Positions 8,946 to 17,836 of a stretch of 64,000 bases of DNA are shown here, in pieces. The stretch is from Myxococcus virescens (GTDB lineage: Bacteria; Myxococcota; Myxococcia; Myxococcales; Myxococcaceae). The position numbers and the translations under genes were made by a program. Position 1 is the stretch's first letter. Every line of letters begins with the position of its first letter. Location: assembly GCF_900101905.1 (NCBI RefSeq), contig NZ_FNAJ01000001.1:620001-684000 (forward strand). Reading direction: 5' to 3'. Below the pieces are notes generated by a model, which saw nothing but the letters and a program-made list of their open reading frames with translations, had not been told where the DNA came from and ran no database searches.

Positions 8946-10463
8946 ATGCCCAAGATCCGCAAAGTGCTCGTCGCCAATCGCGGCGAGATCGCCATCCGGG
9001 TGATGCGCACGTGCAAGGAACTCGGCATCGCCACGGTGGCGGTGTACTCGGAGGCGGACCGCTCCGCCCTGCATGTGCGCACGGCCGACCAGGCCATCTT
9101 CGTGGGGCCCCCGCCTTCGCGTGAGAGCTACCTGGTGCAGCAGCGCATCCTCGACGCCGCGAAGCAGGCTGGCGCGGATGCCATCCACCCCGGCTACGGC
9201 TTCCTCTCCGAAAACGCCGCCTTCGTCCGCGCCTGTGAAGCCGAAGGGCTGACGTTCATCGGGCCGCCCGCCTCCGCCATGGACTCCATGGGCGAGAAGA
9301 CGCGTGCCCGCGCGAACATGATCAAGGCGGGCGTGCCCGTGGTGCCCGGCACCACCGAGCCCATCCCCTCCGTGGAGGAGGCGCGCGCCTACGTGGAGAA
9401 GATTGGCTTCCCCGTCATGCTCAAGGCCGCGGGCGGCGGCGGTGGCAAGGGCATGCGCAAGGTGGAGCGCATGGAGGACTTCGAGTCCTCGTGGCGCGCC
9501 GCCAAGAGCGAGGCCCTCAACGCCTTCGGCAACGACGCCGTCTACATCGAGAAGTACCTGGAGAAGCCACACCACGTGGAGATCCAGGTCTTCGCGGACC
9601 AGTACGGCAACACCATCCACCTGAACGAGCGCGAGTGCTCGGCGCAGCGCCGGCACCAGAAGGTGGTGGAGGAGACGCCCAGCCCCATCCTCTCGCCGGA
9701 GCTGCGCGCGAAGATGGGCGAGGTCGCGGTGAAGGCGGCCAAGGCCGTCAACTACGTGGGCGCCGGGACGGTGGAGTTCCTGGTGGACGTGCACCGCAAC
9801 TTCTACTTCCTGGAGATGAACACCCGCCTCCAGGTGGAGCACCCGGTGACGGAGTGGGTGACGGGCCTGGACCTGGTGGCCATGCAGATTCGGGCCGCCG
9901 AGGGCGAGAAGCTCGGCCTCACCGAAGCCCCCACGCCGCGCGGTCACTCGATTGAAGTCCGCGTGTACGCGGAGGACCCGAGCCGCAACTTCATGCCCAG
10001 CCCGGGCAAGATTACGTACCTGCGCGTGCCGGGTGGACCGAACGTGCGTGACGATTCGGGCGTGTTCCCCGGGTACACGGTGCCCAACGTCTACGACCCG
10101 ATGATTTCCAAGCTGTCCGTGTGGGCCCCCACGCGGCGCGAGGCCATCGCGCGCACGCAGCGCGCGCTGTCCGAGTACGTGGTGAAGGGCATCACCACCA
10201 ACATCCGCTACCTGAAGGCGATTCTGGCGCACCCCGAGTTCATCGAGGGCGACTACGACACCAGCTTCCTCACCCGCCAGCACGATGCACTGCTGGGCGC
10301 GGAGGACCCGAAGCTGAGCGAGATGGCGCTGCTGGCCAGCGTGGTGCACACGTACCAGAAGGACCAGAAGCGCGCGAAGACGCTGCCCGCCGCCGGTGGC
10401 GGCCAGGGCGGTGGCAACGGCGGCGTCTCCCCGTGGAAGCTGGCGCTGCGCACGCGCCGCTAA
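8946..10463 (+). CDS. biotin carboxylase subunit of an acyl-CoA carboxylase
   Basis: This 505-residue protein has the full biotin carboxylase layout. The N-terminal pre-ATP-grasp domain contains KVLVANRGEIAIRVMRTCKELGI (residues 5-27). The ATP-grasp domain contains the glycine-rich loop AAGGGGGKGMR and the metal/bicarbonate segment EMNTRLQVEHPVTE, and the C-terminal domain contains IEVRVYAEDP. The tail is extended by a Gly/Gln-rich stretch of about 45 residues beyond the usual 450. It uses ATP and bicarbonate to carboxylate the biotin on the separate carrier encoded next (10488). No biotin carrier domain is fused here. The start ATG 8946 has a weak upstream site, but the motif begins at once, so no earlier start is likely. 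Confidence 0.88.
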   Translation: MPKIRKVLVANRGEIAIRVMRTCKELGIATVAVYSEADRSALHVRTADQAIFVGPPPSRESYLVQQRILDAAKQAGADAIHPGYGFLSENAAFVRACEAEGLTFIGPPASAMDSMGEKTRARANMIKAGVPVVPGTTEPIPSVEEARAYVEKIGFPVMLKAAGGGGGKGMRKVERMEDFESSWRAAKSEALNAFGNDAVYIEKYLEKPHHVEIQVFADQYGNTIHLNERECSAQRRHQKVVEETPSPILSPELRAKMGEVAVKAAKAVNYVGAGTVEFLVDVHRNFYFLEMNTRLQVEHPVTEWVTGLDLVAMQIRAAEGEKLGLTEAPTPRGHSIEVRVYAEDPSRNFMPSPGKITYLRVPGGPNVRDDSGVFPGYTVPNVYDPMISKLSVWAPTRREAIARTQRALSEYVVKGITTNIRYLKAILAHPEFIEGDYDTSFLTRQHDALLGAEDPKLSEMALLASVVHTYQKDQKRAKTLPAAGGGQGGGNGGVSPWKLALRTRR

Positions 10464-10487
10464 CCCTCAGAGCTCGGAAGGACTTCC

Positions 10488-10997
10488 ATGCGTTACTTCA
10501 CGAAGCAGCAGGGCCAGAAGGAAGCGGTTCCGGTGGACCTGGAGCCCCTGGGGAACGACCAGTTCAAAATCACCGTGGGCGCCACCACGTACCAGGTGGA
10601 CGCGCTGGCGCTGGAGCACGGCACGCTGTCCATGCTGGTGGACGGCCAGTCGTACAACGTCGAGTTCGAGGAGAACGGCGACGAGCTTGGCGTGCTCCTG
10701 CGCGGCCAGGTGAACCGCATCGACGTGGCGGATGAGCGCCGGCTCCGGCTGCGCGCGGCCAACGCGGCCTTCTCCGTGGAGGGCAAGCAGCTGGTCACCG
10801 CGCCCATGCCGGGCAAGGTGGTGAAGGTGCTGGTGAAGGTGGGCGACGAGGTGAAGGAGGGCCAGGGCCTCGTGGTGGTGGAAGCCATGAAGATGGAGAA
10901 CGAGCTCAAGAGCCCCAAGGCGGGCAAGGTGACGGAGCTGTTCGCCAAGGAAGGCACCGCCGTGGAGAACAACGCCAAGCTGGTGGTGGTGGAATAG
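10488..10997 (+). CDS. biotin carboxyl carrier protein of the acyl-CoA carboxylase
   Basis: The 169-residue protein ends in a biotinyl domain (about 102-169) with the biotin attachment motif EAMKMEN, lysine K135. It begins with MPGKVVKVLVKVGDEV, the usual pair of hammerhead halves. Residues 1-95 form a beta-rich N-terminal domain (FKITVGATTYQVDALALEHGTLSMLVDGQSY) like the subunit-docking regions of propionyl- and methylcrotonyl-CoA carboxylases. It carries carboxybiotin between the biotin carboxylase (8946) and the carboxyltransferase (6612). GGAAGG lies upstream of ATG 10488. The gene follows the biotin carboxylase by 24 bp. Confidence 0.87.
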   Translation: MRYFTKQQGQKEAVPVDLEPLGNDQFKITVGATTYQVDALALEHGTLSMLVDGQSYNVEFEENGDELGVLLRGQVNRIDVADERRLRLRAANAAFSVEGKQLVTAPMPGKVVKVLVKVGDEVKEGQGLVVVEAMKMENELKSPKAGKVTELFAKEGTAVENNAKLVVVE

Positions 10998-11001
10998 CTC
11001 C

Positions 11002-11517
11002 ATGGAGATGCTCTGCACCCTGCGCAGCGCCACCGAGGCCCAGCGCGTTGCCCTGCTCCAGGCCCCCGAACGGCTGGAGGACTTCGTCGACGATGACGAG
11101 GACTTCGGTGACCCGAAGGGCTCGGCGTTCCTGGAGCTGGACATCGGCGAGGCGTGGCATGGCCTCCAGTACCTGCTGACCGGAACACCGTGGGAAGGCA
11201 GCGCGCCGCTGGACTTCCTGGTGCGTGGCGGCGAGGACGTGGGCGACATCCCTTCCGAGGAAGGCACCGCGCGCGTCTTCACGCCGGCCCAGGTGCAGGC
11301 CCTGGCCACGGCGCTGCAGCAGGTGACGCAGAAGACGCTGCGCGCGCGCTACGACGCGTCCACCATGCAGGCCCAGGACATCTACCCCGGGACCTGGGAC
11401 GAGCCCGAGTCCGAGGTGGATTTGCTGGAGGAGCTGCTCTCCTACTTCGAGGAGCTCCAGAAGTTCATGGCCGCCGTGGCGAAGCGCCGGGAGGCGCTGC
11501 TGGTGCACATCGGCTGA
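11002..11517 (+). CDS. DUF1877 (YfbM-like) family protein
   Basis: The start codon lies four bases after the biotin carrier stop codon, so it is the last gene of the carboxylase cluster. The 171-residue protein fits the DUF1877 pattern: an acidic N-terminal part, the core LDIGEAWHGLQYLLTG, a middle VFTPAQVQALATALQQVT helix, and YPGTWDEPE before a final helix of aromatic and acidic residues. This family, typified by Escherichia coli YfbM, is cytoplasmic and of unknown function. Nothing suggests a role in carboxylation beyond its position. Confidence 0.78.
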   Translation: MEMLCTLRSATEAQRVALLQAPERLEDFVDDDEDFGDPKGSAFLELDIGEAWHGLQYLLTGTPWEGSAPLDFLVRGGEDVGDIPSEEGTARVFTPAQVQALATALQQVTQKTLRARYDASTMQAQDIYPGTWDEPESEVDLLEELLSYFEELQKFMAAVAKRREALLVHIG

Positions 11518-11535
11518 TGGCGGGGTGACGGCTGC

Positions 11536-12312
11536 TCAGGCCATCACCACGTCGTGCCCCAGCTTGAGCACCAGGGCCAGCACCACGCCCAGCACCACCT
11601 TGCGCACCAGTTTGTCGCCGCCCTTCACGGCCAGGTGCGCGCCCAGGTAGGCGCCCGCGAACTGGGCGCCGGCCATGGGCAGCGCCACCTTCCAGAGCAC
11701 CACGCCCTTGAAGGCGAACAACGCGACGGAGGCGAGGTTGGAGGCGAAGTTCACCACCTTCGCGTCCGCCGACGCGCGCGCCAGGCCGTGTCCCAGCAGG
11801 GACGAGAAGGCCACGATGAGGAACGTCCCCGTCCCCGGCCCGAAGAAGCCGTCGTAGGTGCCGATGGCCAGCGCGATGAGCGCGCCAATGGCCCGGGCGC
11901 GCGCGGGCGGCCCGGGCTCCGGCATGTCCCCCGGACGCGGCGACTTGCGGAAGGCGAGGAACACCGCCACCGCGATGAGCAGCACCAGCACCAGGGGCTT
12001 GAGGACTTCGGGCTTCACCAGCAGCACCAGCGCCGCGCCCCCGAGGGCCCCACCCAGGCCGAAGGGGAACGTCACTCGCGCCAGGTTCCCATCCACCAGC
12101 CCCGCGCGGGAGAAGCGCACCAGCGCGGCGAACGAGCCGAAGACGGACTGTCCCTTGTTGGTGCCCAGCGCCACGTGGGGCGGAAGCCCCGCGGCCAGCA
12201 GCGCGGGGACGGAGATGAGCCCGCCACCTCCCGCGATGGCATCCACCATGCCGGCAATCAGCGCGGCCACGCACAGCAAGATGAGGTGCAGCGCACTGAC
12301 GTCCACGTCCAC
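11536..12312 (-). CDS. TauE/SafE family membrane permease
   Basis: The GTG at 12312 is chosen as start: AGGAGG lies at 12322-12327, nine bases before it, whereas the long upstream open frame has no coding character. The 258-residue product has about eight hydrophobic helices in two homologous halves. The first half carries AGMVDAIAGGGGLISVPALL, the second IALAIGTYDGFFGPGTGTFLI, the paired signature of the TauE/SafE (DUF81) family. Members are proposed exporters of sulfite, sulfoacetate or other small organosulfur anions. The substrate here is unknown. Its 3' end faces the DUF1877 gene. Confidence 0.85.
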   Translation of the reverse strand: MDVDVSALHLILLCVAALIAGMVDAIAGGGGLISVPALLAAGLPPHVALGTNKGQSVFGSFAALVRFSRAGLVDGNLARVTFPFGLGGALGGAALVLLVKPEVLKPLVLVLLIAVAVFLAFRKSPRPGDMPEPGPPARARAIGALIALAIGTYDGFFGPGTGTFLIVAFSSLLGHGLARASADAKVVNFASNLASVALFAFKGVVLWKVALPMAGAQFAGAYLGAHLAVKGGDKLVRKVVLGVVLALVLKLGHDVVMA

Positions 12313-12447
12313 CGGGGTGAACCTCCTCGCGGGCGGCGCCTGGGTACCACGGGCCCGGCCCGCCGCCCATGACCGCCCGCTTCTTGCGTCATCACCCTCC
12401 TTGGGCGTCAATGCCGGGACGACTCCACGCCCCCCGCCGAGGTCCCC

Positions 12448-13260
12448 GTGCTCGCTTCCTTCCTCACCGTGCTGGCGCTCACCCTGGGCTCGGTTCCGAC
12501 TCCGCAGGACCCTTCCGCGCCGACGTGCCGCGCCATCGACGGCAAGGTGTCCTGCGGCTATGGGTGCAAGTCGGACGGACAGCGGGTGCGCTGCGCGCAG
12601 ACACCGCAGGGCCACTGCCAGGTGATTGACGGGCAGGCGGTCTGCTTCGACCCTCCAGCCTACGTGCAGAAGGCCTATGGCGCGGCGCTGCCGAAGCCGG
12701 AGTGTCAGAGCATCGACGGGGTGGTGGCGTGTGGCTACAACTGCGCGACGCAGCCCGGCCGGGTGAAGTGCGCGCAGTCCCCCGCGGGCGTCTGCCGGGG
12801 CCGGGGCGGCGAGGTGGAGTGCTTCGACCCGCCCGCCGTGGTGTTCGCCGTGTACGGCAAGGACACGCCCACCGCCCAGTGCCACAGCAACGCCATGGAG
12901 CTGACGTGTGGCTATGGCTGCATCAACGCCTCGGAGGGAGTGCGCTGCGCCCGGACGCCCGCGGGCGTGTGCAAGCTGGCCAGTGGCCGCATCACCTGCT
13001 TCGACCCCTCCCCCGCCGCCCTGTGCGCCTGGAAGCGCGAACTGCCCGCGCCGCAGTGCAAGAACACCGAGGCGGGCCCGGTGTGTGGGTACAACTGCAC
13101 CACCGCCTTCTCGAAGTCGGCCTGTGCGTCCACCCCGAACGGGCTGTGCAAGGTCTTCGACAGCGAGGTGTACTGCTTCGACCCGCCCGCTGAACAGAAA
13201 GCGGACGCGGCGTGTCTGGCAGCGCTCGGGCTGGCGGCACTGGATGGCGCGGCGCCCTGA
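12448..13260 (+). CDS. secreted protein with four tandem Cys-rich repeats
   Basis: A GTG at 12448 begins a short hydrophobic signal peptide (LASFLTVLALTLGSV) with a likely cleavage before the first cysteine. The rest is four repeats of about 58 residues. Each has six cysteines in the order C ... CGY(G/N)C ... CA(Q/R/S) ... G-x-C ... CFDP. The 24 repeat cysteines are even in number, and the protein is exported, so they probably form disulfides. The linker after each CFDPP varies. I do not recognise the fold; a small disulfide-stabilised binding module is a reasonable guess. The gene stands alone between a minus-strand permease gene and a large chaperone-like gene. Confidence 0.8.
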   Translation: MLASFLTVLALTLGSVPTPQDPSAPTCRAIDGKVSCGYGCKSDGQRVRCAQTPQGHCQVIDGQAVCFDPPAYVQKAYGAALPKPECQSIDGVVACGYNCATQPGRVKCAQSPAGVCRGRGGEVECFDPPAVVFAVYGKDTPTAQCHSNAMELTCGYGCINASEGVRCARTPAGVCKLASGRITCFDPSPAALCAWKRELPAPQCKNTEAGPVCGYNCTTAFSKSACASTPNGLCKVFDSEVYCFDPPAEQKADAACLAALGLAALDGAAP

Positions 13261-13359
13261 GTCGAAGTAAGGGGCTCGCGCCCCGGCGCGCTGCTTTGAT
13301 GCGACGGAGGACAGCGGTAGGGTTCGCTTTTCTCGCAGGACGAAGGAGCAAGGCCGCGC

Positions 13360-15996
13360 ATGGCGGAGGGTGAGGTCCGGCAGTACTGGGTCCGCAACGA
13401 CAGGGGCACCATGTGGGGGCCCCTCACCCTGCCGACCATTGAACTGCTCATCGAAAGCGGCTCCATCCAAGGCCGGCTCCAGATGTCCGAGGACGGGCTC
13501 AACTTCGCCTTTCCCTGGCGCTTCCCGGAAGCGCGCGAGGTCGTTCCCCGCGAGCTGTGGGGCCCGGGCGCACCGCCCGTCTCCGCGGCGGAACAGGCCG
13601 CACCGGGAGCCCCCATGGGCATGGCCCCCGGAGCGCCCGTCATGGCGGGGCCAGGTGTCCGGCCCGCAGCAGGCCCCGGTGTCGCGCCGAGTGCGGGCCC
13701 CGGTGCGCCCATCGCGGGCCCCGGTGTCCGCCCTGGCGTGGCGCCCATCGCGGGTCCCGGTGTCCGGCCCGTGGCGGGCCCTGGCGCGGCCCCCATGGCG
13801 GGCCCTGGCGCGGCCCCCATGGCGGGTCCCGGTGCTCGGGCCACTGTGGACCCCGCGCGGCGTCCCGTGGCGCCCGCCCAGCAGGCCCGTCCTCCCGGAG
13901 CGGTGCCACCTCCGCCCGTGGCGGGAGCCGCGCGTCCGCCGAGCACTCCCCCCGCGAACCCGGCCCCGGCGCCCGCCCCCGTGGCGGTGCCCGGCGTGGA
14001 GGGCGATGACGCCGCACCGGAGATTCCGGCCCTCGGCCGGCTCGAGCAGCTCTCCCCCATCCGCCTCTATGGCCGCATCGCCGCGCGGGAGCAGACGGGG
14101 CTGCTGTCGCTGACGCTGGCGGACCGCGTCGTCCAGATTCACTTCCGCAAGGGCAACCCGGAGTTCGTCGACTCGTCCCATCCCGAGGAGGCGCTCGGGC
14201 CGTCACTGGTCGCGGCGCGGCTGCTCACGCCCGAGCAGCTTCGCCAGGCCGAGCCCACGCTGGAGCGGTTTGGCGGAGACCTGCTCACCGCGCTCTTCGG
14301 TCTGGGACTGCTCCAGCCAGCCACCGCCTTCGCCATCCTGGCGCAGCGCGCGGGCGGCATTCTCTCCAGGGGCCTGCGGGCTGAGAGCGGGACGTTCACC
14401 TTCGAGCTGAAGGACCTGTCCTCGCACAAGGCGATGCCGCTGGGTCACCGCTGGGCCGTGCTGAGCGACACGGTTCGCCGGATTCCCTCCGCGGACCTCA
14501 AGCGCCGGCTGACCCCGGTGCTCCAGCTTCCCATCATGAAGTCCGGTGGCGTCGTGGCCGCGAGCGAGCTGCGCCTCACGCCGCACGAGGTCCGCGCGCT
14601 CACGGTCATCGACGGCGTGCGCTCGGTCGCGCAGTTGCTGGCGGACTTCGCGCAGGACGCGGACCACCTGCTGCGGCTCGCGTTCCTGCTCAAGGAGCTG
14701 GACTCGGTGTCGTTCGCCGGACAGGCCAGGACGGCGCAGGATGTGGGCCCACGAGCGCCCGGTGCCGGAGGTGCCCAGCCCTCCACGGGTGCCGCACACG
14801 CCGCGGCTCCGAACGCCGCCGCGCAACAGCGCCCCGCTGGAGCCGCTCCGAACGTCGCGGGAGGTCCGCAGCCCGGCGGGGTGGCGCAAACCGCCGGCGC
14901 CGCGTCCCAACGCCCCGTGGCAGGCACGCCTCCCGCGGCAGGTCCCGGTGCCACGCGCTCCGCGGGCGTGGCCCCAGCCGCCGGCCCCGGAGCGCCCGCG
15001 CCCATCGCGGGCCCGGGTGCCACCGCCGCGCGCCCGCCCGTCGCCGGTCCCGGTGCCACCGCTCCACGCCCGGCAGGCACGGCCCCCGCGGCAGGCCCCG
15101 GTGCCACCGCCCCACGTCCGGCCCCCGCGGCAGGCCCCGGTGCCACCGCCCCACGTCCGGCAGGCGCGGCCCCAGCCGCAGGCCCCGGCGCCACCGCCGC
15201 GCGTCCCCCGGTCGCCGGGCCCGGCGCCCAGCCCCGTCCCCCGCCGTCACTGTCCGCGCAGGGCGCTCAGCGTCCAGCCGCGCCCGCCGCTGCGACGCCC
15301 GCGAATGCACCAGGGGCTGAAGAGATTCCCGCCCTGCGCCAGCTCACGATGGCGATGAAGCAGCAGAACCACTTCCAGCGGCTCGGGCTGACGGAGCAGA
15401 CGAACTCCAGCGCGGTGAAGATCGCGTACTTCCGTCTGGCCAAGCTCTACCACCCGGACACGCTCCCGCAGGGGGCGCCGCCGGAGCTGGAGAAGCTGAA
15501 GGCGGAGGTCTTCGCGTATATCGGCGACGCCTACCGCACCCTCTCCGACGACAGCAGCCGCGCCAGCTACATCGAGGAGCTCAAGAGCGGCGGCAGCGGA
15601 GACGGGGTGGACATCAACGGCATCCTCATGGCGGAGGAGCTGTTCCAGAAGTCCTGCATCCTGGTGAAGGCGCGCAAGTTCCCGGACGCCGTGCAGATGC
15701 TGGACGAGGCCATCAAGCTGAACCCGGAGGAAGCGGAGTTCTACGCGTGGCGTGGCTACGCGCGCTTCTTCACGGCGGCGGACAAGAAGGCCGCCCAGCC
15801 CGAGGCCTTCCGGGAAATCCAGAACGCCATCCGACGCAACGAGCGCTGCGCCCCCGCGCACTACTTCCTGGGCGTCATCGCCAAGCTGTGTGGTGACGGC
15901 CAGGGCGCGCTCAAGCACTTCAAGCGCACCGTGGAGCTTCAACCGGACCACATCGACGCGCAGCGAGAAGTCCGCATCGCGTCGCAGAAGAAGTAG
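13360..15996 (+). CDS. large multidomain protein: DUF4388-like, DnaJ and TPR with Pro/Gly/Ala linkers
   Basis: The 878-residue protein has five parts. Residues 1-70 form a small domain with [22 protein letters not shown], resembling GYF_2-type modules. Residues 75-220 are a low-complexity linker of AGPGA and AP repeats. Residues 225-460 fit a DUF4388/PATAN-like domain ([20 protein letters not shown], then [13 protein letters not shown]). Residues 465-645 are a second linker with GPGATAPRP repeats. Residues 665-740 form a J domain with the HPD motif (LYHPDTLP), followed to the end by TPR-like helices. The HPD suggests it can stimulate an Hsp70. DUF4388 domains are common in delta-proteobacterial regulators. 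It is cytoplasmic, with no signal peptide. GAAGGAGCAAGG precedes the start. Confidence 0.82.
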   Translation: MAEGEVRQYWVRNDRGTMWGPLTLPTIELLIESGSIQGRLQMSEDGLNFAFPWRFPEAREVVPRELWGPGAPPVSAAEQAAPGAPMGMAPGAPVMAGPGVRPAAGPGVAPSAGPGAPIAGPGVRPGVAPIAGPGVRPVAGPGAAPMAGPGAAPMAGPGARATVDPARRPVAPAQQARPPGAVPPPPVAGAARPPSTPPANPAPAPAPVAVPGVEGDDAAPEIPALGRLEQLSPIRLYGRIAAREQTGLLSLTLADRVVQIHFRKGNPEFVDSSHPEEALGPSLVAARLLTPEQLRQAEPTLERFGGDLLTALFGLGLLQPATAFAILAQRAGGILSRGLRAESGTFTFELKDLSSHKAMPLGHRWAVLSDTVRRIPSADLKRRLTPVLQLPIMKSGGVVAASELRLTPHEVRALTVIDGVRSVAQLLADFAQDADHLLRLAFLLKELDSVSFAGQARTAQDVGPRAPGAGGAQPSTGAAHAAAPNAAAQQRPAGAAPNVAGGPQPGGVAQTAGAASQRPVAGTPPAAGPGATRSAGVAPAAGPGAPAPIAGPGATAARPPVAGPGATAPRPAGTAPAAGPGATAPRPAPAAGPGATAPRPAGAAPAAGPGATAARPPVAGPGAQPRPPPSLSAQGAQRPAAPAAATPANAPGAEEIPALRQLTMAMKQQNHFQRLGLTEQTNSSAVKIAYFRLAKLYHPDTLPQGAPPELEKLKAEVFAYIGDAYRTLSDDSSRASYIEELKSGGSGDGVDINGILMAEELFQKSCILVKARKFPDAVQMLDEAIKLNPEEAEFYAWRGYARFFTAADKKAAQPEAFREIQNAIRRNERCAPAHYFLGVIAKLCGDGQGALKHFKRTVELQPDHIDAQREVRIASQKK
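15082..15159 (+). repeat. perfect 39-bp tandem duplication in the second linker
   Basis: Two identical adjacent 39-base units (15082-15120 and 15121-15159) encode 13 residues each of the [12 protein letters not shown] type. Looser copies flank them, and a 24-bp tandem pair encoding GPGAAPMA lies in the first linker near 13786-13833. The length is a multiple of three, so copy number can change without breaking the frame. Confidence 0.85.
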
Positions 15997-16038
15997 GGTG
16001 CGCCCCCCTTACCCGAAGACACGAAGGAGAGAAGGAAC

Positions 16039-16329
16039 GTGCCGCTCACTGGGAAGCAACGCCGCCACCTGCGCGCGCTAGGACACCACCTGGAGCCGGT
16101 GGTCATCGTCGGTCAGGCCGGCGTCACCGAGGGTGTCATCGCCGCCATCGAGCAGGCGCTGCAGGACCACGAGCTCATCAAGGTGAAGATCAACGAGGGC
16201 CCGGAGACGCGCCAGGAAGCCGCGGCGCGCATCGCCGAGGGCACCCAGGCGGAGCTCGCGCAGCTGCTGGGCCGCACCGCGCTCGTGTTCAAGAAGCGCA
16301 AGAAGGACTCCAAGTTCGAGAAGTTCTAG
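16039..16329 (+). CDS. yhbY: YhbY-family (CRM domain) RNA-binding protein
   Basis: This 96-residue protein is a single CRM/YhbY domain: LTGKQRRHLRALGHHLEPVV at the start, the GQAGVTEGVIAAIEQAL helix, and the basic HELIKVKI and RTALVFKKRKKD strands. Family members associate with the pre-50S ribosomal subunit and help its assembly. Length matches the family (about 97). A GTG start at 16039 is preceded by AAGGAGAGAAGG. It follows the DnaJ-TPR gene by 42 bp and is followed by a strong hairpin. Confidence 0.88.
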   Translation: MPLTGKQRRHLRALGHHLEPVVIVGQAGVTEGVIAAIEQALQDHELIKVKINEGPETRQEAAARIAEGTQAELAQLLGRTALVFKKRKKDSKFEKF

Positions 16330-16340
16330 CCAGCCACGAG

Positions 16341-16380
16341 CCGGCCGCGCCGCGGAAGGTCCTCCGCGGCGCCCGGCCGC
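16341..16380. terminator. strong GC hairpin between convergent genes
   Basis: CGGCCGCGCCGCGGA pairs with TCCGCGGCGCCCGGCCG across a six-base loop with one unpaired base. It lies between the 3' ends of yhbY and the ceramidase-like gene and could end both transcripts, although no long T-run is present. Confidence 0.55.
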
Positions 16381-16381
16381 C

Positions 16382-17692
16382 TCAAGGCGTGAAGCCCGCC
16401 GCCCCGGCCACGAACTCCGCCGCCACGCTCAGCCGCTCCAGCAGCTCGGGCCCGAAGTACTGGCGCCTGGACTCCCCCAGTCTCCCCTGCACGTTCGCCG
16501 CCGTCTCCACGTAGCCCACGTAGCCATCCGCCAGGCTCAGCACGCCCGTGGCGCCGGTCCTCTGCAGCAACTCCATGCCCGCGGCCACGCTGGGCTCGCC
16601 CGGCACCGCCACCAGCTTCAGCGGCCCCAGCACCAGCGCGCCCACCTCCGCCAGCCGCGGCGCGGATTCACACAGCAGGTTGTCCCCCGCCGCCCGCGTC
16701 AGCGCCGGCACCAGCCGCGAAGCGTCCGGACGTGGCATGGCCGCATCAGCGCGCGCCAGGGACAGCCGCACGGTCTCCCCCACGGGTGACAAGGGCGCAT
16801 CGCCGGCCAGCTCCGCCAGGGCATGCGCGAAGCCCGACACCCGCTCCAGCCCCTGCCCTTCCGAGTACGCCACCGTCGCATTGCCCCCCGCGCCCTGCAG
16901 CAACAGCGTCACGCCGCTGCCCGCCTCCTCGCGCAGCGCGCTGAGCCGGCCGGGGTAGTCAGGGTCGACGTAGGCGCGGCGACGCGGCACCATCGCCGGG
17001 TGCGCGGAGTAGAGCAGCAGCTCCGCCACCGGGCCCTTCTGCCCTCGGAACACCGCGCGCGTCATGACGCCATCCGGCTTCTCGCCACCGCTGCGGGAGA
17101 TGACGAACTTCTGCTCCCGCGCCTCGCCGACCTCCAGCGACACCGGGGCGAGCGACGCGGCCGCCTGGGCCAGTGCGTCACCGGCAGCCATGGTGATGGC
17201 ATCCACCACGTCTTCCCGGTAGCGCCCGGTGCCGGACACCTGGGCCACCCACCGCGAGTCATACCCGCCCAATGACGAATGCGTGTGCGTGGCCAGGACC
17301 AGCACATCCTCCAGCCCCGAGGCCCGCGCGCGCTCACGCACCCGCGTGGCCAGCACGTCCGGAACGAGGAGCAGATCCAACGACACCAGCCCCACCTGTG
17401 TCCCTCCCGCCTCCAGCACCACCGCGCGCGCGTGGAGCGGCACGTCAGCCTGCTCCGCCTCGGGCCGTGGCGGCGTATAGCCGGCCACCACCACCGGGAA
17501 GGGCGGCGAAAGCGCCACCTTCGCCGCGCCCGCGCGCAGCGGCCCTTCGCCATGAACCTGTGACACAAGGACTGGCGCGCGTTCGGCCCAGCTGCCACAC
17601 CAGTTCCAGGACGCCAGCGAATACGCAGCGCCCACGGTGAGCAACATCAGGGGAAACAGGGAACGCCAGCGGACCCATCGTGAGGATGCCAT
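16382..17692 (-). CDS. exported neutral/alkaline ceramidase-like protein
   Basis: The 436-residue protein starts with a basic then hydrophobic segment (SLFPLMLLTVGAAYSL), a signal peptide or anchor. The rest resembles the N-terminal catalytic part of neutral/alkaline non-lysosomal ceramidases: RAGAAKVALSP, VSLDLLLVPDVL, and the zinc-type motif LATHTHSSLGGYDS, then LLYSAHPAMV and LLLQGAGGNATV. Full-length bacterial ceramidases are about 650-750 residues, so the C-terminal domain is missing. It would act outside the cytoplasm on an N-acyl lipid or another amide; the substrate is unproven. M. xanthus makes sphingolipid-like and ceramide lipids, which makes the match interesting. Confidence 0.72.
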   Translation of the reverse strand: MASSRWVRWRSLFPLMLLTVGAAYSLASWNWCGSWAERAPVLVSQVHGEGPLRAGAAKVALSPPFPVVVAGYTPPRPEAEQADVPLHARAVVLEAGGTQVGLVSLDLLLVPDVLATRVRERARASGLEDVLVLATHTHSSLGGYDSRWVAQVSGTGRYREDVVDAITMAAGDALAQAAASLAPVSLEVGEAREQKFVISRSGGEKPDGVMTRAVFRGQKGPVAELLLYSAHPAMVPRRRAYVDPDYPGRLSALREEAGSGVTLLLQGAGGNATVAYSEGQGLERVSGFAHALAELAGDAPLSPVGETVRLSLARADAAMPRPDASRLVPALTRAAGDNLLCESAPRLAEVGALVLGPLKLVAVPGEPSVAAGMELLQRTGATGVLSLADGYVGYVETAANVQGRLGESRRQYFGPELLERLSVAAEFVAGAAGFTP

Positions 17693-17836
17693 GCGGGAAC
17701 CAGACTACCCGCAGGGCCTCGCCTTTGGGACGCCTGACTGCCCACATGAAACGACTCTGGCGTCGGGTGGAATACCCACCAGAGGGGCATGCGTTCCTGT
17801 TCCGCTCACCGCTCGAAAGGAGTAAGGCAGCGCGCC

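Noticed and set aside
12313-14181. Extension of the TauE/SafE frame to 881 codons
   Set aside because: The added 620 residues are a Gly/Arg/His-rich shadow of the genes on the other strand, and a good ribosome binding site supports GTG 12312.
15082-15159. Possible CRISPR-like repeats in the Pro/Gly/Ala region
   Set aside because: The units are in-frame coding tandem copies without spacers.
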